64,000 nucleotides of DNA from Sclerotiophoma versabilis. Taxonomy: Eukaryota; Ascomycota; Dothideomycetes; Pleosporales; Didymellaceae. The stretch spans positions 2,170,001 to 2,234,000 of the forward strand of contig JAAROD010000004.1 in the NCBI GenBank assembly GCA_012274445.1. The letters run 5' to 3'. Positions 46,155-55,017 of the stretch are shown here, one piece after another (within the stretch, counting starts at the first letter, position 1; every line of letters starts with the position of its first letter). The translations under genes were made by a program, and so were the position numbers. The notes under the pieces were generated by a model. The model was not told the origin of the DNA and searched no databases. It was given only the letters and a program-made list of their open reading frames with translations.

Positions 46155-46772
46155 CGCGCTGTGATGAAAGCAGTCGCGCAGACTAGGTTCTACACCGATG
46201 CGATGATGAGATGAATGTCCTGTACTAGCCAACGTAGCGAGCGTCTTTCTTTCTTTCTTTCTCTCTTTATTCTTTTTTTTTTTTTTTTTCTTTCTTTCGT
46301 TCTCTTTCTTTATGGTAGTGCATCTTTGGCGTCTTGGGCTTTAGGCTTCCTTTGCTTCACTTTGGGAAACGTCATTTCTACCAATACAGTAATGAATGAG
46401 TGAATGGGTGGACGGGGCTGGCGTTTTGGAATCTTCTCCAACACGGTCATTAGGTGGAGTTTGGTGTGGTTTGTTTATACGCCGGTCTGGGATTGGATGG
46501 GATGGAGTTTGAGGGGTTTTGTTTAAAGGGAAAAGTGTCGAATGATACGTGTTGTTCAGTGATATCGTTCCGCTTGTTCGTCGCGATGTATAGTTGCTTG
46601 CAGCAGTCTCGGGACACACTGGCGACAATGGCGGATGCTTGCACGATAGGACATTTCTATGGCACAACGCACACGCAAGCATAAGAATATGTGCATGTTC
46701 ATGGGTTTGCTTCATGTATACATTATCGTCGATCATGTGTCTATATCATATACCCCACACGTGAAAGGCGAC
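46155..46772. other. Convergent 3' region with a pyrimidine tract
   Basis: Lies between the stops of the F-box-like and SEN34 genes. A CTTT/T-rich tract at 46238-46312 includes a run of about 18 T. Nothing else is recognised. Confidence 0.5.
46238..46312 (+). repeat. CTTT microsatellite and poly-T tract
   Basis: Repeated CTTT units, a long T run starting near 46273, then more CTTT units. Just downstream of the F-box-like stop codon. Confidence 0.8.
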
Positions 46773-48347
46773 TCACATCGACGCCCATTCCACAGAGAAT
46801 GCGCGGACATTGTCCTCCTTTGGCGCTGTGGGATCCTCCCCACCAACCATGTACGCCTTCTTCGTTCCCGTGCCCAGACGCCCTCCACCTACAATGTCAA
46901 GCAAGTCGAACCTCTCATCCCACCCCAGCCCTGTGGCAAGGAAGTGGCTGTGGTACCGCAATGGATCGCCGGGGTATACGGAGTAGTTGCAGCCGAAGCG
47001 CAGTCCTGGCATGAAAAAGAAGCCGCGGGAGTGTAGGAAACGGAAGAGCGGGTAGCTCTTGGGAACCACCGGAAGGGGACCAGAGTCATTCTTCGGCGGT
47101 GTGGGAAGCGGAGGTGTGGATGTGGTTGGGGTGATGTACTGGCGTTGGGTAAAGACGCTCTTGGAAGTGTTTTTGGGAGTAACGGATGAGACGGGCTCAG
47201 GGTCGAAGAGCGAGGTCGGGGGAGCGACCTCTTGTGGGTCCTCAGCTTGCGCAGGCTTTGTATCAGCCATAGGCGGACTGACCTCCCGCAAATCAACCTC
47301 TTCCGGGTCATCAGATGTGACAGCCTTGAATTCCTCTTGCATAGCTTTTTCAAGTTGAGTCTCCTCTAGCTTTGCTTCCTCAGGCTCTGCTTCTTCCCCC
47401 TTGACCAAGAGCGGTGTAGCCTCTTCTACATCAGCCTTCTCGATCTTGACTTGCACTGGGACAGGCTCCAGGAAGGAAGAGCCTTTCATGATCGAGCCAA
47501 GGTCAGAGAACGACGAACCAAGGTCCGAGGTCTTTGATGAGATTGATGTAGCATTGCTGGCAGGTGCAGCGGAAGCTTCTGACTTGACTGACACTGAAGC
47601 GGAGTCAATGAAGGATGATCCCTTCATGATGGAGCCCAGGTCGACAAACGACGACCCGAGATCGGATGCGACAGCACTTGATAGCTCTAGTGGTACTGAC
47701 AATACTGAAGTTGCCGACCCTGTGAGTGATGCCGACGATGTGTTGACCGACGATTGCGGTCCCAGGAACCCTGAGCCCTTCATGATGAAACCAAGACCTG
47801 AGCCAGCAGGACTGGGGAGGTCGACATGGACCGTCGCGTCAGAGGCCACGCTGCCTGCTCTACTAGGGGCTGTTGTCGTGCTCTCGACCGTAGCAGTGCT
47901 ATCCGCAACGCTCGGGGCAGTTTCCGCCTCAATAGCCTCCTTCCTCATGCCCTTCTTCCTAAGAGCAACCTCCTTCTTCTTCTCTTGTGCAGCCAGACTC
48001 TCTCTCGCAACCGCAGTGCCTTGGCGGTCCATCTCCGCCAGGTACTTCAGCCTGTCTGCTCTGCTCATGTCTTGGAATCCCCGACGATGTGTTTCTACAT
48101 CGTCGACGATGTACGCATGTCCTCCCTCCACAAGCACACGTGCCTCTTCAGGCATGAGCTCAAGCGGGATGCCTAGGAAGACGTTCTGCTGCGACAGGTT
48201 CGGAATTGTGCCGACCAAGACGCCGCAGATGTTGTGGTTGCGACGGACGTGCGAGATGACATCGACGTCGAAAAGGAGGTGTCGCCCTGCCACGCAGGAG
48301 ATAGGAAAGGGTTCGGAGACTTCTTTTGGTGCCGTGGCGGGCGCCAT
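46773..48347 (-). CDS. SEN34: tRNA-splicing endonuclease subunit SEN34
   Basis: Catalytic subunit that cuts the 3' splice site of intron-containing pre-tRNAs. Single exon of 524 residues, about twice the yeast protein. The N-terminal domain opens with GRHLLFDVDVISHVRRNHNI. The C-terminal nuclease core keeps the triad in VYPGDPLRYHSHF (Tyr458, His466) and GTGTKKAYM (Lys497). Between them, residues about 140-430 are disordered and acidic. They contain three copies of a motif around IMKGS[SG]F (near 188, 240 and 286), two of them in the longer form DLGSSFxDLGSIMKGSSF. The gene is divergent from DAD1. Confidence 0.92.
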   Translation of the reverse strand: MAPATAPKEVSEPFPISCVAGRHLLFDVDVISHVRRNHNICGVLVGTIPNLSQQNVFLGIPLELMPEEARVLVEGGHAYIVDDVETHRRGFQDMSRADRLKYLAEMDRQGTAVARESLAAQEKKKEVALRKKGMRKEAIEAETAPSVADSTATVESTTTAPSRAGSVASDATVHVDLPSPAGSGLGFIMKGSGFLGPQSSVNTSSASLTGSATSVLSVPLELSSAVASDLGSSFVDLGSIMKGSSFIDSASVSVKSEASAAPASNATSISSKTSDLGSSFSDLGSIMKGSSFLEPVPVQVKIEKADVEEATPLLVKGEEAEPEEAKLEETQLEKAMQEEFKAVTSDDPEEVDLREVSPPMADTKPAQAEDPQEVAPPTSLFDPEPVSSVTPKNTSKSVFTQRQYITPTTSTPPLPTPPKNDSGPLPVVPKSYPLFRFLHSRGFFFMPGLRFGCNYSVYPGDPLRYHSHFLATGLGWDERFDLLDIVGGGRLGTGTKKAYMVGGEDPTAPKEDNVRAFSVEWASM

Positions 48348-48728
48348 GATGTCTATCTGAGCAAGAGCAGTTAGCTTTGCTGCTTGGCGAGAGGTGGAAG
48401 TTGTGAAGGTATTAGGCAGAAGGTTGGATCATAGTGTGAATACAATAATTTGAGTCATCAGGTCCCATCTAGTGGGATTCAGGGGATTGACAGATTAATT
48501 ATGGTGTTAATCATAAGAACCTCGGGGAGGACCCCGGACGTGGAAATTGCACAGGCTGGCTTACCTTCACTTGTGTGGTTTCATCGTGGTGGTCGATTGA
48601 TGAGGAGAGCGCAAGGTAGCAAACGGAATTTTATGGACGGCGGTTTAGCGCGGGCCCGTGCGCGACGAACCCCACTGCGGACATGCGACGCGTTCCTGCA
48701 TCCAAACAAGCAAAGAAAACAGAGCGAC
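48348..48728. other. Divergent promoter of SEN34 and DAD1
   Basis: About 380 bases between two start codons facing apart. No gene is seen. Confidence 0.5.
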
Positions 48729-49127
48729 ATGTCGACAAATCGTGCTTCAACCGCAAATGGCGCGCAGCCTGCGCCAGAGAAGACATACTTCGAACAGCAG
48801 CGCGAAATCCTGGTGGGCGAGATTGCTCAGGTAAACCCACGGCCCCGCACTTCCTCATACACACCGCTGCACACCACCGTGCACTTAACGGGGGCGTCCG
48901 ACTGACCGGTCACGCAGAGTCTCGAACTCGTTCTTCAAAACATCAACAAACTGAACCGATCGCTTGAGGAGGTCACCCAAGTCGGCACTGAGTTCGCGCC
49001 CGTCGAGTCGCTGTGGAGTCACTTCGAGAACGTCATGGCCAAGGACCCGAACGAGAACCAAGAGAGCGCACAAGAGGGGCAGACGGAGCATGAAGAAGCT
49101 ACTGAAGTGACGGAGCACCAAAAATGA
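48729..49127 (+). CDS. DAD1: DASH/Dam1 complex subunit DAD1
   Basis: Outer-kinetochore protein of the DASH ring that couples chromosomes to microtubules. Exons are 48729-48830 and 48918-49127, with an 87-nt intron, giving 103 residues. The family core reads YFEQQREILVGEIAQ, then across the splice SLELVLQNINKLNRSLEEV and VGTEFAPVESLWSHFENVM. The family is restricted to fungi. The acidic, Glu/Gln-rich C-terminal tail is not conserved. Confidence 0.95.
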
Positions 49128-50075
49128 GCAGACACCATGTTGGCTCCACGACAAGTCGTGACGATACAGCGCCTGCGAGCGCGGACGCGAATGTCAAGAA
49201 AGACTGGAGGGCGGGTGAAGACGCCCTGTTGCAAGATGTTGCCAACGACGCTCCAATGCTGTTTGGTATCGCTGTGGACGTACGGAAGAAGCAAAAGAGA
49301 CCAAAGAACAGATAGCCCCGGCTACTACTAGACAAACTTGTGGAACGTAGAGCGAACAGACGAAGCAGCAGCAGCAGACCCCCTGAGAGGATGATTGGGA
49401 GGATTGTCACTGCAGCAACAGACCTAGATGAAGATGTCAGTTGATCTGGCAGCGTGAACAGCCGGACAAAGAGAGCTGTGTCGGGGTAGGCAGCAGTTGA
49501 CCGCTGTGTTGATCACGGATAGAATAGGGTCGAGCAATGCCACATGTACAGGGGCTTGACGGCTGTCAAGAAAATACCCAGGATCCCCCCGGTTTGTAAG
49601 CTTGTGCTGTGCAGAAATGATGTCAGACGGCAAGGATGCCCGTTGCCGTAGCTCATGCCTTGTTCCTCAGTCATGTAATAGTTTTGGTATATTGAGTGTC
49701 GTCTCATGATAAAGGTCAAACTTGGAGAGTGGTGGAGATGTTCGAAGTTTATTCCCAAGCGCGGCGATAGGCCCACGCACAACTAAATACCGGAATACAG
49801 ATACAGAATGGTGAAATGCGCACGTAGACTTTTCAGGTCGGGGCCCAGTCATACAAATTGTCGCTCAAAAGCAGCCAAGAACGCCGTCAATGATATACGT
49901 GTAGAGGTCTACAGAAGTGGTAGCAGGAGACTGGCAGGCTATAGCCGGTCAGCACTATGCTGCCAGGGTGCGAAAAGGGATCGAAGGCGTGATGAGATGG
50001 TCATTAAGCATCTTGATCGTGTCGTCCAGCGTCGTGTGTCGAGATGGCCGCCTCCTTGGGTGAGCATGGGAGTGG
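49128..50075. other. Convergent 3' region, no gene seen
   Basis: About 950 bases between the stops of DAD1 and RHO4. Short frames on both strands have no domain, and both 3' untranslated regions should lie here. Confidence 0.5.
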
Positions 50076-51068
50076 TTAGAGGATGGTGCAGCCCTTGCTC
50101 TTCTTCTTCTTCTTGGGTAGATCGGACATGGTGGAGATTGTCCGGTGATGCCCCGGTGCGGATGGTGTGGCGGCTTCTCTGCGGGTGTCTGTGGGTGTCT
50201 TCCACTCGTCGCCGACAGCGATAGTGACGGCCGTGTCGAAGATGTCTTCGACGCCGTCCTGCTCTTTACTACTGCACTCCATGTACATGGCGCCCATCTT
50301 CTTGGCGACAGCGCGGCCCTGCTCAGGCGTGACGGGGGTGAGGCCCTGTGTCTTGAGCAGCTCAATGCAGTTCTTCTTGTTACGGAGATCAGACTTGAGA
50401 CCAAGCAGCATTAAGGGGGTTGTGGGGCAGAAGTGGAGGACTTCGGGGTACCACTTAGACAAGTTAGTGCGCGCAGCTAAAAGTAGGAAGCGGGCAGCCT
50501 ACCTTGTCCATGACGTTTTCGAGCGAGTTGGGGCAGTCGATGGCGAAGCAAACAAAGATGATGTCGGTCTCCGGGTAGGAGAGCGGGCGCAGGCGGTCGT
50601 ATTCTTCCTGTCCAGCCGTGTCCCATAGCGCCAGCTCGACCATCTTGCCGGTGGGCAGGTGCGGGGTCTGGGTGATGTAGTTCTCGAACACGGTGGGCAC
50701 GTATTTCTGCGACAGTCAGCGGGGGGCAGGCGCAGGGCGTGCGGGGGCGGGCGTGGGCGTGGGCGTGGGCGTGGGCGTGGGCGTGGGCGTACCTCTGGAA
50801 AGTTGCCGGAGCTGTAGCTGATCAACAGACACGTCTTTCCGCAGCCGCCATCGCCGACGACGACGAGCTTTTTGGAGAAGGCGGGCGGCTCGGTGACGTT
50901 GGTGTGATTTGTCTGCGTGGTTCCGTATGAGCTGACTGTGCCATTGCTGTTGCGTTCGCTGGGTGTGCGTGTGGGCTTGCGGACCGGTGTGATGGTGGTA
51001 GCGCCAGGGGCCTTTGTGCTCTGCTTGCGGCGCAGGTAGTCGTAGTTCTGCGAGGGGGCGGTGGCCAT
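50076..51068 (-). CDS. RHO4: Rho-family GTPase RHO4
   Basis: Small GTPase that in filamentous fungi acts in septum formation and cell-wall organisation at the membrane. Minus-strand exons are 51068-50793, 50706-50503 and 50453-50076, giving 285 residues. A 65-residue N-terminal extension, typical of Rho4, precedes the P-loop GDGGCGKT (about 72-79). Then come the effector loop PTVFENY, DTAGQEEYDRLRPLSYP, the base-recognition variant GLKSDLR and MECSSKEQDGVEDIF. The C-terminus has the polybasic run KKKKKSK followed by the CAAX box CTIL, whose final Leu predicts geranylgeranylation. Intron 1 contains a hexamer minisatellite. Confidence 0.94.
50749..50790 (+). repeat. Hexamer minisatellite in RHO4 intron 1
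   Basis: Seven perfect GGGCGT units. On the coding strand of RHO4 these read ACGCCC and begin two bases after the exon border, so the last unit runs into the splice donor at 50791-50792. Confidence 0.9.
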
Positions 51069-51451
51069 GGCGACGGCGGAGCGGGGACGGAGGGGGGCAG
51101 GAGGGTGTGGTGGAGGCGAGGCTCGACGGTGGGTGGAATGCGAAGTGGAGGGTGGTAGCAATGCAGGCGGCGGGTTGGGGTGCTGGGGCGGCCGTCTGGT
51201 GGTGGATGGTAGCGAGTGGCCGCCGCGCATGGGCCGCCGTGTTTATAAACTCGGTTGCCGTTGTTCTCCCCGGGCAACGACGCAGCCGCTAGCTGGCACC
51301 CCGGCCGCCGCGCTGCCAGTGGGCCGCCAATGCGCGACGCAGCGACGCAGCGACACGGCGACACGGCGACACGGCGACGCAGTGCATCCACCCCGCCCGC
51401 TGGCCATGACCGTCCTGCCCGCCCCGAGACCCTCTCCCGCCGACTGCTCCC
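51069..51451. other. Divergent promoter of RHO4 and the sphingoid-phosphate phosphatase, with an 8-mer repeat
   Basis: About 380 bases of GC-rich sequence between two start codons facing apart. It includes six tandem 8-base units of the CGACRCRG type at 51335-51382. Confidence 0.55.
51335..51382 (+). repeat. Six tandem 8-bp units
   Basis: The order is CGACGCAG twice, CGACACGG three times, then CGACGCAG once. It lies about 70 bases before the proposed phosphatase start codon. Confidence 0.85.
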
Positions 51452-53318
51452 ATGTCGCCCCAGCATGACGCGCCCGCGAGCGCCGCACCCCAGCCCACGG
51501 CGCAGGCAGAGCGGCGGCTCGATGCCGGAAACCGACACCACGACCACTGTGCGTGCTGGCCGCTGCCATTGCGCGACACGCAGGCTGGGCGCTGACCGCT
51601 GACCGCTGAACGCTGAACAGATGCCCGCCGACTGCCCAGGTGGCGCAACCGCCTGCGCAACCGCCTCATCCCCATAGTGCGCTGGGAGACGCCGTGGCTC
51701 GCCTGGATGCAGCACAACATGCGCTCGCCCGCACTCGACACCTACTTTGCCTACACCGCCAACCTCGGCACCCACACCTTCTTCATGGTCTTCCTGCCCA
51801 TCCAGTTCTGGTGCGGCTACACCAGCCTCGGGCGCGCGTACGTTAGCCACCTGTCACCCAAACCTTGCCTCGAGTGCGCCCTCTGACATGTGCAGCACCG
51901 TCTTCATGCTGGCTGCCGGAATCTACTGGAGCGGCTTCCTCAAGGACATGCTCTGTCTGCCCCGCCCGCTGTCGCCGCCTCTCGCCCGAATCTCCATGTC
52001 CGGCTCCGCGGCTCTCGAGTACGGCTTTCCCTCGTCGCACTCGACCAACGCCGTCTCCGTTGCCTTCTACGCCATCTACATGCTGCGCCAGTCAGACGAA
52101 TACAGCCCTGCCGTCAACATGGCCCTGCAGGCCCTCTTCTACCTCTACGCCACCTCCATCATCCTTGGCCGACTGTATTGCGGCATGCACGGCTTCCTCG
52201 ACGTCCTGGTCGGAAGCACTCTCGGCGCTCTCATTACCGTCTTCCAGCTGCTCTTCAGCGACTGGATAGACTCGTGGATCTTCAGCGGATCTTACAAGGA
52301 CCTCGTCATAGCCACTCTGGTCGTCTTCGTGCTTGTTCGCATTCACCCCGAACCTGCTGACGACTGCCCGTGCTTTGACGACAGCGTTGCCTTCTCTGGC
52401 GTCGTTGTCGGCATCAACATTGGCGCATGGCATTATGCCCAGTCGGGCTTCGCCATCAACGATGCCTATCCTTCCACCGTGCCCTTTGAGCTTGCCCAAG
52501 TGGGATTACCTAGGGCTATCATACGTACCCTTCTCGGCGTTGTCATCATCTTCATTTGGAGGGCCACTGCCAAGCTGGCGCTGTTTAAGATACTGCCGCC
52601 AATCTTCAGGCTGCTGGAGCGAGCGCGCATGAACTTACCACGCGCCTTCTTCCTCAATGCTTCGTCGTACACTTCCATCCCTAGCATGCGCGACGACGAC
52701 AACGTCATCCCGCCCGCTTCGCAGCTTCCGCAAATGCTCAAGAACCTAGCCCATCCGCGCAAGCGGTCCGTGTCAGTCGGCCCACAGTCTGCCTCTGACG
52801 CCTACGAAACCCTTGCCTACCGCAATCGGCGCCGACGAGAAAGCGTCAATTCATCAGACGGTACCGTACTCGAAGATCTGGAGTGGTCGTCAACTCCACC
52901 CTCTCAAGCAGCAACGCCTGCGGTTGGGAAAGGTCAGCCCCTGCTGGGTGCTGGTATTCTGCCCACACCAATAGCTTCCCGCGTCCACTCCTACGAGCAA
53001 ATGATGGGGACTGGTGACATACGAGCCCTCGACGGGAACATGGACACGCCGCCAGACAGTGATACAGATCTTGCAGGCGACATCTCGCTGAAGACCGACG
53101 AGGAGAACGAGAAACGCGAGATCTTCATGAAGCTTACGAAGCCGCGCGTGCGGTATGACGTTGAAGTAGTGACCAAGTTGATCATGTACAGCGGTAAGTG
53201 TTTTTGTCGATTTGATAATGGCATCTGCTGACTGATCATAGGCATTGGCTGGTTTGCCGTGAGTATTGATCCCATCATATTCGAAGTGGTCGGCCTCGGG
53301 ATGGGCATTCGACCATGA
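51452..53318 (+). CDS. LCB3: Long-chain sphingoid base-1-phosphate phosphatase (LCB3/YSR3 type)
   Basis: Endoplasmic-reticulum PAP2-family enzyme that removes phosphate from dihydrosphingosine- and phytosphingosine-1-phosphate. Exons are 51452-51548, 51621-51837, 51896-53193 and 53242-53318, giving 562 residues. The N-terminal exon joins DHY to ARRLPRWRNRLRN, leading into VRWETPWLAWMQ as in the family. Lipid-phosphatase motifs are complete: KDMLCLPRP (Lys-x6-Arg-Pro), GFPSSHSTNA and GRLYCGMHGFLDV (Arg-x5-His-x3-Asp). Several hydrophobic helices surround them. A long Ser/Arg-rich loop at about residues 370-510 interrupts the C-terminal part, which ends GIGWFAVSIDPIIFEVVGLG. The first exon is less certain than the rest. 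Confidence 0.88.
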
Positions 53319-53747
53319 ATCTATTATCCTTTATCTTTTCGTTAGGCTTAACTGCCACACACGAAAACCTTGTAGATGTTACGACATACCCATATCGCTG
53401 GTCCTTTTTGAGGCTTGACAATCAGATACCCTTTCCACGTCCATTCCTCGTTCCGCACCGACAGAAGTCTGTTACTTCATGGTTCGGATTTTCGACTTTG
53501 TTCACGCACGATTTCAATTCTTTGCACAGCCTCCGTCGTTCCACCACAAGGACACCATGCCACGGCAATACCTTCCACAGCCCGGAGTCAATGTGGGGTC
53601 GGTGGGAATATTGATGTTCGCTAGCGTCTGTGTGGGCCGGGTCGTATCCCTTACTCCGACACCATCACCACACTCTGCTCCAACATTCACCACCTCCATG
53701 TCTGAGGATATAGAGATACTTTTTCGACATCCCCTCCATCAGAACAC
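53319..53747. other. Intergenic, no gene seen
   Basis: About 430 bases between the phosphatase stop and the tRNA gene. No coding signal is found. Confidence 0.5.
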
Positions 53748-53758
53748 GGTCTTGTGGT

Positions 53759-53810
53759 GTAAGTTCAATCCATAACATCTAGCTTTGAGCTCCTTCTAAC
53801 AACAACACAG
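53759..53810 (+). other. Spliceosomal-type intron inside the tRNA-Pro gene
   Basis: A 52-nt insert after tRNA nucleotide 11. It begins GTAAGT, carries CTAAC 13 bases before its end and finishes ACACAG. Length, donor, branch site and acceptor match the protein-gene introns of this window. Removing exactly these bases restores the tRNA. Which RNA polymerase and splicing machinery handle it is unknown. Confidence 0.82.
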
Positions 53811-53835
53811 CTAGTGGTATGATTCTCGCTTAGGG

Positions 53836-53849
53836 CACCTAAGTAAACT
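53836..53849 (+). other. Canonical 14-nt tRNA intron
   Basis: Lies one nucleotide 3' of the anticodon, the standard place. CCTAAG inside it is complementary to CTTAGG of the anticodon loop. It would be removed by the SEN endonuclease; the SEN34 gene lies at 46773-48347. Confidence 0.8.
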
Positions 53850-53886
53850 TGCGAGAGGCCCCGCGTTCGAGTCGCGGCAAGACCCC

Positions 53887-53892
53887 TTTTTT
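53887..53892 (+). terminator. RNA polymerase III terminator of tRNA-Pro
   Basis: Six consecutive T two bases after the last tRNA nucleotide, the normal Pol III stop signal. Its presence argues that the gene is still built for Pol III. Confidence 0.75.
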
Positions 53893-55017
53893 GCCTTCCT
53901 GGTTGTGGTGTACTGAGGTCGTCTTTTTTACATGCTATACCCCAGGGGGGTCCTTGCTCTCACCTGTAAGAGGTTCGGTCGCAGAACCATCAAAAGTACT
54001 CTGTACGTGTTCCCCGTGCCGCTTACAAACCGATGTCGCCAGGGTTCTTCAGAAACCGAACTGTCTCTGTTGCAGGACTCTGTAGATTTCCTGGGCGCCT
54101 TTGCTCTAACTCGGACGATACTTCCTGTATTCTTTTGCATGGCTTCCTTGTAGCCGTGAGACCTTTTTTGATTCTTGCACGTATTATCCTCTGCGTTGGC
54201 TGTCATGAGCTATGCACTGATTCCCCATTGTACGCAATTATTCCCTTTAACGAAACATGCTTACCAGTAACATTGGTGTGGTATCTTGCATACAACAGCA
54301 TAAACAGTACTCTGAAACTCTGGAGTGTCATGTGTATCTAATTCATACAACGTGGGCTGATATGCTGTTTCCCTGAAGAAGGTGACGGTATTCTACTCCA
54401 CCCTACGGTCTCATTACTCGCTCGAAAAATCAATCACCAAATCACCGCACGCCGTTGAAATCGTCTGGAACCTATAAAAAAGGATATCTGTAAATGACAG
54501 GTTGTGGATCTGCAAAGTCAAAATAGTGCGCTTGCTGTGGAACCCCAAAGCTGGATTTCAAGTGCGTTGGCTGCGGTGAGGTTTGGTTTTGCAATCGCGA
54601 CCATCATGCCTTTTCACAAGGGTTACTGCAACAAGGAGCCGGTCGGTAGCTGCGTCAAGGAATCAGAGGGACTCATGGAGTCCAGACAGTGGCCTAAAGA
54701 TCGACCAAAGCTGTTTGAAAAGTCACATGTCAAGGTAGAAAAAGAGTAGTTCAGACATTGAATAGTTCAAACATTGAAATATGTGGAGCCTCATGATCCA
54801 ATGCGAAGTCCGCGATTGCCCCACGTTCGCTCTTTCCGCAAGTCGTCATGATGCACTGGTCTTGGCGAGAACGAGTCACCAAAACTTCGTGAACTTTGCC
54901 CCTCACAACACCATACCCAAGCCATCAATCGCCCCGCGCACGCACATTCTGACTCTGACTGAGTACTGTCCTACAGCTCAGTCGTCCGCCCACACCCTCC
55001 GCCTCCCCAACAGTTTT
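53893..55017. other. 1.1 kb without a recognisable gene
   Basis: Lies between the tRNA and the F-box/UIM gene. The frame of the latter is open back to 54781, but without conserved content. Otherwise nothing is seen. Confidence 0.5.

Larger units (their letters stand above)
53748..53885 (+). tRNA. tRNA-Pro (anticodon AGG) with two introns, one of spliceosomal type
   Basis: After removing 53759-53810 and 53836-53849 the sequence is a complete 72-nt tRNA-Pro. The 5' acceptor strand GGTCTTG (53748-53754) pairs at seven of seven positions with CAAGACC (53878-53884); the discriminator is C. TGGT joins to CTAGTGGTATGAT, recreating the normal D-arm. The anticodon stem is CTCGC/GCGAG, with loop TTAGGG plus T and anticodon AGG at 53832-53834. 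The variable loop is AGGCC. The T-arm is CCGCG, TTCGAGT, CGCGG. A six-T RNA polymerase III terminator follows. The 14-nt intron beside the anticodon contains CCTAAG, which can pair with CTTAGG of the anticodon loop, as usual for endonuclease-spliced introns. The upstream 52-nt insert is unlike a tRNA intron in both place and sequence. Confidence 0.88.

Noticed and set aside
53811..53885. tRNA-Pro pseudogene lacking its 5' end
   Set aside because: The missing 5' part was found 52 bases upstream as a perfect complement of the 3' acceptor strand, with GT-AG splice signals between.
54781..55017. 79-codon N-terminal extension of the UFO1-like protein
   Set aside because: The frame is open but unconserved in character; MQPESPIEF is the more natural start.
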